The notes below the pieces were generated by a model that saw only the letters and a list, made by a program, of their open reading frames with translations, had not been told where the DNA came from and ran no database searches. DNA of 62,116 nt from a virus: IMG/VR virus record IMGVR_UViG_3300005527_000068, positions 1-62,116 of that record, one strand, 5' to 3'. The position numbers and the translations under genes were made by a program. Shown one piece after another: positions 1 through 6,642 of the stretch (its first letter is position 1; each line of letters opens with the position of its first letter).

Positions 1-413
1 ATGTTTTTATTATTTAAAAATTTTATTTTAAAATTAATACTAGAGTTTTGAATTTTTTTTGTTTCTCTAAACGAATCGCCTCTATTAATACCCTTCATTT
101 TTATTTTCATCTTTTCAGAATGTTCTGGTCTTAATTTACCTTTACTATGATAACCCTTAAAAAAATTAACGCAGTCATCAGGCCATGCAAATCTACCGTT
201 CTTCCATATTTTTAATATGTTGTTATTTGAGTAACAATTCTTAAAATTATCAAATGTTAATACGTTATTTAAATATAAGTTTTTCAAAGCTTTGTGTTTT
301 TGATATACATCTTTTATTATTTTATCAATATATTTAATTAATTCTGAATCAAATAACGTTATAAAATCTTTGTTATTAATTAATTCATTTATTTTTGTGT
401 GTTTTTTTATCAT
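1..413 (-). CDS. Partial homing-endonuclease-like ORF (3' end outside window)
   Basis: My translation from an ATG at 413 runs open for 137 codons to the window edge, so the C-terminus is missing. The protein is Lys/Asn-rich. Residues about 85-120 include a WPDD segment and then LRPEHSEKMKIKMKG, which resembles the NUMOD3-type DNA-binding repeats of phage homing endonucleases. No catalytic motif is visible in the part present. It lies just downstream of an NrdA gene that ends in a split-intein N-fragment, the place where fractured-gene arrangements carry a free-standing endonuclease of the Vsr-like (EDxHD) group. The start codon directly follows a perfect 23-bp hairpin, which probably controls translation. 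Assignment to the endonuclease class rests on context and the short repeat, so it is moderately sure. Confidence 0.6.
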   Translation of the reverse strand, partial: MIKKHTKINELINNKDFITLFDSELIKYIDKIIKDVYQKHKALKNLYLNNVLTFDNFKNCYSNNNILKIWKNGRFAWPDDCVNFFKGYHSKGKLRPEHSEKMKIKMKGINRGDSFRETKKIQNSSINFKIKFLNNKN

Positions 414-465
414 ATAAATTGGTCTTTTTAATAAATATTTTAATTTATTAAAAAGACCAATTTAT
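414..465 (-). promoter_or_regulatory. Perfect 23-bp hairpin at the start codon of the endonuclease-like ORF
   Basis: Bases 414-436 and 443-465 are exact reverse complements with a 6-nt loop (437-442). The ATG of the downstream ORF is at 413, immediately after the stem. In read-through RNA from nrdA the translation start would be occluded. An AATATTTATTA element (429-439, minus strand) lies across the loop and proximal arm; a transcript starting just below it would lack the distal arm. There is no long T tract directly after the stem, so a simple terminator is less likely. Confidence 0.75.
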
Positions 466-472
466 GTTTAGG

Positions 473-1954
473 TTATTGTAATATTTTTAACATATCGTTT
501 TCAATTAAGTCTTTAGCCATAACATACCCTCTATTAATTGTATATATTTTATGTTCTGGTGTGCATATTAGTTTTTTATTTGTTTTATCATCTATTATTT
601 CTAAAACTTCTGCATCTTTACTAGTCATAGCTGATGCTAATAGCTGTTTGTATTCTATAATATCGTTTTCAATATTATAAGATTTAACTAATATATTCTT
701 ATTGACTTTAAATAATTCATTTAATGTTTTGATATCAACCTTATGTTCTTCATTATCTAAAATTATGTCTATTATTGAATCTTCAGATATGCATAGATTA
801 CTCATTTTAATTGGACCAATATTTGATTGCATATTTCTTTTGTTAGCGTTGTCTTTATACATAACATAAGGTCTGCCACTCTCAACTTGAGATTTAATAA
901 TAGAGTCAAATATTTCTTTAGGATTTACTTTCTTACCTATACCTAGATTAACAGCTTTTTCATACTCTTCATTAAATTCAGTACCATATAAATCATATAA
1001 TGGTCTTAATCCAGCTTTTTTAATATCATTAGGACAAAATAAATACCAATCACCACCAGTTTCTAATCTCTCCATAAACAAATCATTTATTACAACAGCT
1101 GTAAATAAATCACGTGTTCTTAATTGTTCATCCCCAATTGGTAATGTTAATTCTAAGAAATCAATAATATCTTTATGCCAAACAGATAAATATAAAGCGC
1201 AACTACCAGAACGAGAACCTTGTTTATAAAATCTCATTTTTGATTGTACCATGTCAGCAAATCTAACAATACCACCAGCATTACCTTGAAAAGATTCTAC
1301 AACACTTTCTTTGCTTCTTAATGGGTCAACCAATAACCCAATACCAGAACCTTCTTTAGATGCTGCTGATATCATCGTTAATGTGTTTTCTATTTCTTGA
1401 AAGCTATCCCCTTCTAAATGTGTTAAGTTACAAGAAATCATACCACCTCGTTTATCAATACCAGCATTGGTATAAATTGGTGTGGCAAAATTAATTCTTT
1501 TTAAATTAAGCTCATTTATTAAATTATTTCTTAACTCTTCATTATCACCATGTAAATGATTTGCAACCCTTTCATACATACATGATGGTAATTCAATAGG
1601 GTTTTTATTAGAATCTCTTTTAGAATATTTAGTTAAAAAAGTTGTTGCAGCAAAAAAATCATATGTTAAATCAACTGGTTTTAATTCTTTACCAATTAAT
1701 TTAGATTGTCTACTTAATAAAATCCTACCACCAAGTAATGAATAATCTGGGTGTTGTATTATCTTGTCAGCCGCTTTAAACGCTATTATCTCGTCAATCT
1801 CAGTTGTTGTTATGTTATCCGTTATCAATGGTATAACCTCTTGAAATAATGAATCAGAATCAATTTTTAATCCATTTGATTGACCTTTTATTCTACTTAG
1901 AATCTTATTTGGCATAAATGCCTGTGTCGTTTTATCTCTCTTTAATATTCTCAT
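473..1954 (-). CDS. nrdA: Ribonucleotide reductase large subunit, N-terminal half fused to a split-intein N-fragment
   Basis: Class I RNR alpha subunit, N-terminal portion only. Residues 1 to about 90 form an ATP-cone-like region (allosteric site). The barrel begins with the conserved MISCNL and SAASKEGSGIG segments. The gene stops at residue 493 instead of about 750. After the SNL triplet (385-387) the sequence leaves NrdA and becomes an intein N-fragment starting at Cys388. In E. coli NrdA the next residue after NL is active-site Cys439, so the intein sits directly before the catalytic cysteine and that residue probably serves as the +1 splicing nucleophile. The C-terminal half is not in the window and should lie beyond base 1. 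A host-type promoter lies just upstream (1962-1993). nrdB is a separate gene 3.7 kb away. Confidence 0.93.
   Translation of the reverse strand: MRILKRDKTTQAFMPNKILSRIKGQSNGLKIDSDSLFQEVIPLITDNITTTEIDEIIAFKAADKIIQHPDYSLLGGRILLSRQSKLIGKELKPVDLTYDFFAATTFLTKYSKRDSNKNPIELPSCMYERVANHLHGDNEELRNNLINELNLKRINFATPIYTNAGIDKRGGMISCNLTHLEGDSFQEIENTLTMISAASKEGSGIGLLVDPLRSKESVVESFQGNAGGIVRFADMVQSKMRFYKQGSRSGSCALYLSVWHKDIIDFLELTLPIGDEQLRTRDLFTAVVINDLFMERLETGGDWYLFCPNDIKKAGLRPLYDLYGTEFNEEYEKAVNLGIGKKVNPKEIFDSIIKSQVESGRPYVMYKDNANKRNMQSNIGPIKMSNLCISEDSIIDIILDNEEHKVDIKTLNELFKVNKNILVKSYNIENDIIEYKQLLASAMTSKDAEVLEIIDDKTNKKLICTPEHKIYTINRGYVMAKDLIENDMLKILQ
476..793 (-). other. Split intein N-fragment (IntN) within NrdA, 106 residues
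   Basis: The segment begins with Cys (block A: CISEDSIIDII) and has a block B region, AEVLEIIDD followed by CTPEHKIYTINRGY, containing the TxxH-type motif (TPEH). It ends in AKDLIENDMLKILQ and a stop. It resembles, from memory, the N-fragment of the environmental split intein NrdA-2 of the fractured-gene class. There is no endonuclease domain and no C-terminal HN-C motif in this ORF, so splicing must occur in trans with a fragment encoded elsewhere. Confidence 0.88.
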
Positions 1955-1961
1955 ATAATTA

Positions 1962-1993
1962 CAAATTTACTACTTTTTTTTAAATATAACAAA
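1962..1993 (-). promoter_or_regulatory. Host-type promoter of nrdA
   Basis: On the minus strand, TTTG (1993-1990), 20 nt, then TAAATTTG (1969-1962) matches the Bacteroidetes TTTG-N17-20-TAnnTTTG promoter form. The element ends 8 nt before the ATG at 1954, so the transcript would have a very short leader or none. Confidence 0.55.
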
Positions 1994-2064
1994 GAAACAA
2001 ATAACAAATAAAATATAAAAAAAAAATTATTATTTATAAAAAATCAATACTTTTTTTCTTTTAA

Positions 2065-2077
2065 CATATTTATTATT
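2065..2077 (+). promoter_or_regulatory. Late-type AT motif upstream of tail tube
   Basis: CATATTTATTATT, a variant of the ATATTTATA motif found before many structural genes here. It lies 52 nt before the ATG, farther than the usual 12-19 nt, so support is weaker. Confidence 0.35.
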
Positions 2078-2128
2078 AACAATAACAAAAATAAAAAAAT
2101 AACAATTAACTAAAAAAAATAAATTACT

Positions 2129-2617
2129 ATGGCCGATTTACTCATGAAAATGCCACTACCTTATGAACCTAAAAGAAAAAATAGGTGGCTTATTACTTTT
2201 CCAGCAGATTTAGGTATTCAACAATGGTGGTTGTCTTCAGCTTCAAGACCATCAATAACACAAAATGAAACTGAAATAGCATTTTTAAATACCTCAACTT
2301 GGGTTGTGGGTCGTTTTAATTGGGAAGCTATTGATGTTACTTTCCGTGACCCTATCGGACCTTCAGCTTCTCAAGCTATTATGGAATGGGTTCGTTTACA
2401 CTCAGAATCAATTACTGGTAGACAAGGTTATGCAGTTGGTTATAAAAGACCTGTAGAATTGGAAATGCTTGACCCTACTGGTGTTGTGGTTGAAAAATGG
2501 TTACTTGATGGTACTATGTTAACTAACGTTAATTTTGGTGACCTTTCTTTTGAAGATGATGGTATTGCTGAAATTACAGCAACTTTAAGATTTGATAGAG
2601 CAATACTCCTTTTTTGA
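2129..2617 (+). CDS. gp19: Tail tube protein (T4 gp19-like)
   Basis: The 162 residues match the T4 tube protein length (163). The fold pattern fits: an N-terminal segment (KNRWLITFPADLG), a hydrophobic strand around WVVGRFNWEAIDVTFRD, a helix with EWVRLHSES, and a C-terminal ITATLRFDRAI strand. Hexamers of this protein stack to form the inner tube of the contractile tail through which DNA passes. It is the only structural gene on the plus strand in this part of the window, isolated among minus-strand genes, with its own terminator at 2654-2683. Family assignment is confident from length, pattern and the presence of a sheath gene. Confidence 0.82.
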   Translation: MADLLMKMPLPYEPKRKNRWLITFPADLGIQQWWLSSASRPSITQNETEIAFLNTSTWVVGRFNWEAIDVTFRDPIGPSASQAIMEWVRLHSESITGRQGYAVGYKRPVELEMLDPTGVVVEKWLLDGTMLTNVNFGDLSFEDDGIAEITATLRFDRAILLF

Positions 2618-2653
2618 TTTTTTGATTATCAACTACTTACGTATTTTTTTAAT

Positions 2654-2683
2654 AAAAACTCTTTCAAACGAAAGAGTTTTTTT
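2654..2683 (+). terminator. Rho-independent terminator after tail tube
   Basis: A 12-bp stem (2654-2665 with 2670-2681) with loop AAAC, followed by a T tract. It ends the tail tube transcript. Confidence 0.85.
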
Positions 2684-2703
2684 ATTTTAATATAATTAAG
2701 TGT

Positions 2704-2787
2704 ATGTCAGAATCAGAAATTATGTTATCTAGAGGTATAAATAAGATATATGATTGTGGTACTGTTAAATGGGTAATTAATTACTAA
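2704..2787 (+). CDS. Small 27-residue ORF
   Basis: An ATG at 2704 opens 27 codons: MSESEIMLSRGINKIYDCG, then TVKWVINY and a stop. The RGxxKIYDCG core looks like a short protein or C-terminal pattern I associate with T4-like phages, though I cannot name a family. It lies after the tail tube terminator and overlaps, tail to tail, the last 11 bases of the ADP-ribosyltransferase-like gene. No clear promoter is visible. It may be a real micro-protein or a chance frame. Confidence 0.35.
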   Translation: MSESEIMLSRGINKIYDCGTVKWVINY

Positions 2788-3670
2788 ACGTGTCAAAAAT
2801 TTTTCTATGGAACTCATCGTAGGTTAAATCTGGTGATATTGTTACAATAGGGTTAATTTTTATTTCTAAATTTATTGGTAGTTCTTTATTTAATATTTTT
2901 GCTGCCATATATCTATGATGACCATCTTCTATATAAAACCCTGGTTTTTTATTTTTAATTTTTAAAAATGAGACATCAATTGGTTCTGATAAGTTTATTT
3001 TTTTAGCCCATTCTTTTGGTGATAAACCGCTTTTTTCTATTTCATATACAACATTTTCCAAATCGGCTAACCATTTTAATTTTAATTCTTTTGGTTTTAA
3101 GGTTTTAATATCTTCTTCAGAAAAACCATGTGCTAATCTATCTAATAGTTCTATTGATAAACCACCACTTCTAAGTAATTGTTCTGATGTTTCATATTTT
3201 GATAATTCTTTTTTTAAATCATTAATGTATAAATCATTTTTAAATTTAAAAACATCATTATATAATGTGTTTTCAGTTATTAGTTCGTCAAAAATAACAT
3301 CCCATTTGGTTAGAGGTATCCACCCATATTTTGTTTTTATTTCTAATTTATTTACTGGGATATTTTCAAATGTTATATATTCATCACCTTTATTATTTTT
3401 TATTCTGTTAGACAATTCAAAATCATCAGTTAAAATTGTTCTTAATATTACCATTCTATCTTTACCACCTTTAGACATGGCATAATATTTTGCATAATCA
3501 ATATCGTTTGTGAAGCTAATTGAAGGTTTTATTTCACCAACATTATTTGTTTTAATATAACCATCTTTTTTTATATTGTTTGCAGCACCTTTACTAGTCC
3601 CATGATAAAGATAAATCTGTTCATTATTATTGGTAATTTCCCTTAATAGTTTTCTTATTAGTTGTTTCAT
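2777..3670 (-). CDS. Probable packaged ADP-ribosyltransferase fused to a ParB-like domain
   Basis: 297 residues. Residues 1-11 (MKQLIRKLLRE) form a short basic leader ending in LxxE, like T4 capsid-targeting peptides cut by the prohead protease. Next comes LYHGTSKGAANNIKKDGY (21-38), the His-containing first motif of H-Y-E type ADP-ribosyltransferases. SISFTNDIDYAKYYA (50-64) and DEYITFENIP (96-105) supply the Tyr and Glu regions. The C-terminal part has EDGHHRYMAAKIL (248-260), the DGHHR motif of ParB/Srx-like domains. The likely role, by analogy with T4 Alt, is a protein packaged in the head and injected to modify host targets. The next two genes have almost the same leader. The ART call is inferred from short motifs; the target is unknown. 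Confidence 0.6.
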   Translation of the reverse strand: MKQLIRKLLREITNNNEQIYLYHGTSKGAANNIKKDGYIKTNNVGEIKPSISFTNDIDYAKYYAMSKGGKDRMVILRTILTDDFELSNRIKNNKGDEYITFENIPVNKLEIKTKYGWIPLTKWDVIFDELITENTLYNDVFKFKNDLYINDLKKELSKYETSEQLLRSGGLSIELLDRLAHGFSEEDIKTLKPKELKLKWLADLENVVYEIEKSGLSPKEWAKKINLSEPIDVSFLKIKNKKPGFYIEDGHHRYMAAKILNKELPINLEIKINPIVTISPDLTYDEFHRKIFDTFSN

Positions 3671-3685
3671 TTATCTTTTTTTTTA

Positions 3686-4195
3686 TTAAAATAAATCAAT
3701 ATAATATTTTTGGGTGAATTCTTCTATTTTAAATAGGGTTCTGTTCATATCATTTATTATTCTATCTAATTCGTTTTTTGGTATTTCTTCATTATTTTTT
3801 ACCATTATTTCTTTATTATAAGATAGGGTTTCATTTAAACCTTTCATCGCAATAATAAAAACTCTAAATGTTAAATCATCCATTTCTTTTGGTTGCATTG
3901 TATGAAATTGATTTTTTATAATAAATTTATGAAACGTATTATCATTTATTTTATGTGGGTAATAAATGATTTCAGATGAGATGTTTAACTGTGGGAATTT
4001 TATTATTTCATCACCCATCATCATTGTTACGTTTTCATTATAAACTACTCTTTGTGCTTCTAATCTTTTTTCGTCTCTAGGGTGTTTAAATATATTATAT
4101 TCTTTAAGAAAAGGGATTCTTTTAATTAATATATCTTTAATATTATTGTTTGATTCTAAGTTTTCTCTTAGTAATTTTTTAATTAATTTTTTCAT
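3686..4195 (-). CDS. Unknown protein with capsid-targeting-like leader
   Basis: 169 residues starting MKKLIKKLLRENLESNN. I chose the ATG at 4195, 4 nt after the upstream stop, because it gives the shared leader; the frame continues only to a TTG at 4216. After the leader the protein is a soluble, mixed-charge domain with no motif I recognise (HPRDEKRLEAQRVVYNE near 40-55; a predicted helical C-terminus). It sits between two ADP-ribosyltransferase-like genes with the same leader, so it is probably a head-packaged, injected protein. Its function is unknown. Confidence 0.6.
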   Translation of the reverse strand: MKKLIKKLLRENLESNNNIKDILIKRIPFLKEYNIFKHPRDEKRLEAQRVVYNENVTMMMGDEIIKFPQLNISSEIIYYPHKINDNTFHKFIIKNQFHTMQPKEMDDLTFRVFIIAMKGLNETLSYNKEIMVKNNEEIPKNELDRIINDMNRTLFKIEEFTQKYYIDLF

Positions 4196-4199
4196 GTTA

Positions 4200-4775
4200 T
4201 TAATGGTCTCCGACAATAGCGTTAATTGGTTTTTTTAATTCTTCACCATTTATTTTAATTATTTTCACATTAGTACCTTTATTTAGCGCACATTCCCATT
4301 GGTCTTCACCATACCAAATAAATGAATGAAACCCATAAATCCAATCTATATCTTTTGGGTTAATAATAGCTTCTAATATATAAGGTTCACCCGTTTTCAT
4401 CATTTTTATATTTGGGTGTCGCTCTCCGTATGCCCCAACGCCATTTTCATCAAATGACCAATGCTTACCTATATCTTTTATATCTAAATCTTTTATAGAA
4501 TTTAATTTAATTAATCTATAAATTGTTATTTTATTACTGTTTTTTAATTCATTATATTTATCAACATATAGTTCTATTCTTTCTATATAATTATCTCTAG
4601 AGTATTCTGCTTGTATATCATTTTTATCTTCTTCATACGCATCAAAAGATTCAGCAACGTCTTCTATATTTTCATAAGCGTATTTTGTCGCTGTTTCGTA
4701 GTTAGATAAAAATGAATCATATTCATTATATTCATTTAAATTTTCTCTTAATATTTTTTTAATTAAATTTTTCAC
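4200..4775 (-). CDS. Probable packaged ADP-ribosyltransferase (R-S-E type)
   Basis: 191 residues from a GTG start at 4775. The leader MKNLIKKILRE ends in an LxxE-type cut site. R-S-E class features appear in order: Arg87 in ITIYRLI, Ser107 in KHWSFDE, and Glu161 in GEDQWECAL, with Gln159 two residues before, giving a QxE form. PYILEAIINPKDIDW between them fits the core strands. QxE enzymes of the C3 type often modify Asn, and ExE enzymes Arg; E157/D158 nearby make this uncertain. By analogy with T4 Alt it is likely packaged in the head and injected with the DNA. It overlaps no neighbour and sits in a run of similarly tagged genes. Confidence 0.62.
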   Translation of the reverse strand: MKNLIKKILRENLNEYNEYDSFLSNYETATKYAYENIEDVAESFDAYEEDKNDIQAEYSRDNYIERIELYVDKYNELKNSNKITIYRLIKLNSIKDLDIKDIGKHWSFDENGVGAYGERHPNIKMMKTGEPYILEAIINPKDIDWIYGFHSFIWYGEDQWECALNKGTNVKIIKINGEELKKPINAIVGDH

Positions 4776-4776
4776 G

Positions 4777-5616
4777 TTACTTTTCTTTACTCATTTTATA
4801 TAAATTAATTTTTTCTGATGTTCCAATAAGATTGCCGCTATCATCATAGTTAGAAATAGTTTGATAGGTATATTTAACATATTCTGAACCTTCTTTAATT
4901 AAATTTGTACAATATTTATATAATGTATTAGACTGTGTGTCATTAGTTTCTTTAATAATTTCTTCAGCTGCTCTTAACCCACCATTAGCTAAGTTTATAC
5001 TAGCCTCACCAAATGTTTTAATGTCTTCTGGGTTAACAACACCATGTGACTCTCTTAATCTTATTAAATATATTATTGCTTTAGTTACCATGTTAGTATC
5101 TCTTAAATGTTCTGACCCTCTTTCTTTCATATCCATTATAAAACCTATGGCAATATTTATATGCATTTCACTTATTGGTTGATTAGTTGTACTAGCGTAT
5201 GCTAATGAAGCTGAAATAATTAAAAAAACCATAACTAATATAGTTAAGTTAATAAGTTTAAATACTACAGGGTATTTTTCTCTAAAAGATAGAACTGTTT
5301 TTGATACCCAATTAATAAAAGTTTTTAATTTTTCTAATATTTTTAATCCTATTTTAGATGCGTTTAACAAAAAAGTGTTTAACACTTCTATTATCTTTTG
5401 GTTTATTTTTTCAGATATATTTGAAAATATATTTTCATTAATTGTTAAATTTAATTCTTTAATATATTCTTTTTCACTTATTTTATTTTCAATAAAATTT
5501 TTTGTTAATTTATGTTCTATTAAGAATTCTTTATTAAACTCAATTTTAGTGTGATTTTGTTGTTCTTCTAATAAGTTCTTAAACTTATTCATAAACATTC
5601 TCATTTCTTTGCTCAT
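4777..5616 (-). CDS. Unknown membrane-anchored protein, possibly head-packaged
   Basis: 279 residues. The start is uncertain: Met1, Met5, Met7 and Met9 are all possible. The start at Met9 (5592) gives MNKFKNLLEEQQ, again a short leader with LxxE. Residues about 120-145 (LINLTILVMVFLIISASL) form one strong transmembrane helix. The region before it is amphipathic and helical; the region after carries no motif I recognise. The stop is 1 nt from the next gene's start, so it is co-transcribed with the ADP-ribosyltransferase-like genes. A late-type motif lies 15 nt upstream. Function unknown; it may be injected and inserted into the membrane. Confidence 0.55.
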   Translation of the reverse strand: MSKEMRMFMNKFKNLLEEQQNHTKIEFNKEFLIEHKLTKNFIENKISEKEYIKELNLTINENIFSNISEKINQKIIEVLNTFLLNASKIGLKILEKLKTFINWVSKTVLSFREKYPVVFKLINLTILVMVFLIISASLAYASTTNQPISEMHINIAIGFIMDMKERGSEHLRDTNMVTKAIIYLIRLRESHGVVNPEDIKTFGEASINLANGGLRAAEEIIKETNDTQSNTLYKYCTNLIKEGSEYVKYTYQTISNYDDSGNLIGTSEKINLYKMSKEK

Positions 5617-5630
5617 AATATATTAATTTT

Positions 5631-5646
5631 TATATAAATATATTAA
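5631..5646 (-). promoter_or_regulatory. Late-type AT motif upstream of the tagged-protein operon
   Basis: Minus strand reads AATATATTTATATA, 15 nt before the ATG at 5616. It would drive the four genes down to 2777. Confidence 0.45.
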
Positions 5647-5654
5647 CAATAAAA

Positions 5655-5676
5655 AAACCCACTTTAAAGTGGGTTT
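5655..5676 (-). terminator. Terminator of nrdB
   Basis: A perfect 22-nt palindrome (AAACCCACTTT and its complement) followed on the minus strand by a run of seven T. It lies right after the nrdB stop. Confidence 0.85.
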
Positions 5677-5682
5677 ATATTT

Positions 5683-6636
5683 TTAGAATTCTTCATCAAA
5701 AATACCATCCATTGTTTTTGGTATTTCAATTCTTGTGTATTCACCTTCTCTTTTTTCAAAGAAATTATTTTTTGTTGATAGACCTATTCTTGACATAAAA
5801 TCAAGTGGATTTGAGACCATAAATTCTCTTTCGCAACCAAAGTCATTTAAAACGATATCTGTAACATATTGTATATATTTTAACATATCATTTTTTGTCA
5901 GACCTTGAAGACCATCTGGCATACTTTCTTCAACAAATGTTTTTTCTACATCATAGCAACCAAGAATTATATTTCTAATTTCTGTTTTATTTAGCTTATA
6001 TTCTTCTTTTAGATAGTTTTTATATAAGTTTAATGCGAACTCGTAATGAAATGTTTCATCTCTTAATATAAGTTCATTCATAGCTGCTAAACCTTGCATT
6101 TTATTTCTACTTCTAAACCAGAACACACCAGAGAACACACTAGCAAATGAAATACCTTCAACACAAGCAAAAGCTAATAATCTATGTGGAAATGATGGGT
6201 GTTGTATCCATTTTTCAGCCCATTCAGCTTTTTTAAATACAGCTTTGTTTGTTTCCATCGCATTAAATAAATCTTCTTTTTCTTGTAGATTTTTTATGTA
6301 GGTATCGATTAATAATGAATAACCATTTGCATGAACTTGTTCAATAAATGTTTGGTGTCCATAAAAATATTGTGCCTCTAACAATTCAACTTCATTTAAA
6401 AAGTTTGTTGCTAAGTTATCAATAACGAGACCATCAGATACAGCAAAGAAAGCTAAGATGTTTTTAAGATATGTTTTTTCATTATCTTTTAGTTCATCGA
6501 ATTTATCTTTACTCAAATCAGTTTCTTCAGCAACCCATGTTTGGGATTCTGCTTTTTTATACATTTGCCATAAATCATTGTGTATGATTGGGAAAATGGA
6601 ATATCTTTTTTTAATTGTTGAATCTTTCAGGTACAT
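5683..6636 (-). CDS. nrdB: Ribonucleotide reductase small subunit (class Ia beta)
   Basis: 317 residues. All diiron ligands and the radical tyrosine are present with the spacing of eukaryote-type R2: Asp68, Glu99, His102, Glu160, Glu194, His197 and Tyr106 (HANGYSLLIDTY). It generates the tyrosyl radical used by NrdA to reduce ribonucleotides. The C-terminal tail (GIFDEEF) fits the peptide that docks on NrdA. It follows the helicase gene by 6 nt. nrdA is not adjacent: the tail tube and tagged-protein genes separate them. No intein or frame break was seen. Confidence 0.96.
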   Translation of the reverse strand: MYLKDSTIKKRYSIFPIIHNDLWQMYKKAESQTWVAEETDLSKDKFDELKDNEKTYLKNILAFFAVSDGLVIDNLATNFLNEVELLEAQYFYGHQTFIEQVHANGYSLLIDTYIKNLQEKEDLFNAMETNKAVFKKAEWAEKWIQHPSFPHRLLAFACVEGISFASVFSGVFWFRSRNKMQGLAAMNELILRDETFHYEFALNLYKNYLKEEYKLNKTEIRNIILGCYDVEKTFVEESMPDGLQGLTKNDMLKYIQYVTDIVLNDFGCEREFMVSNPLDFMSRIGLSTKNNFFEKREGEYTRIEIPKTMDGIFDEEF

Positions 6637-6642
6637 ATGTTT

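Noticed and set aside
414-465. Simple nrdA terminator
   Set aside because: Stem is 23 bp with no directly following T tract and is placed against a start codon; regulation of translation fits better, though termination is not excluded.
3686-4216. Longer start (TTG at 4216) for the 169-residue tagged protein
   Set aside because: The ATG at 4195 gives the shared leader and follows the upstream stop by 4 nt; the extension overlaps that gene.
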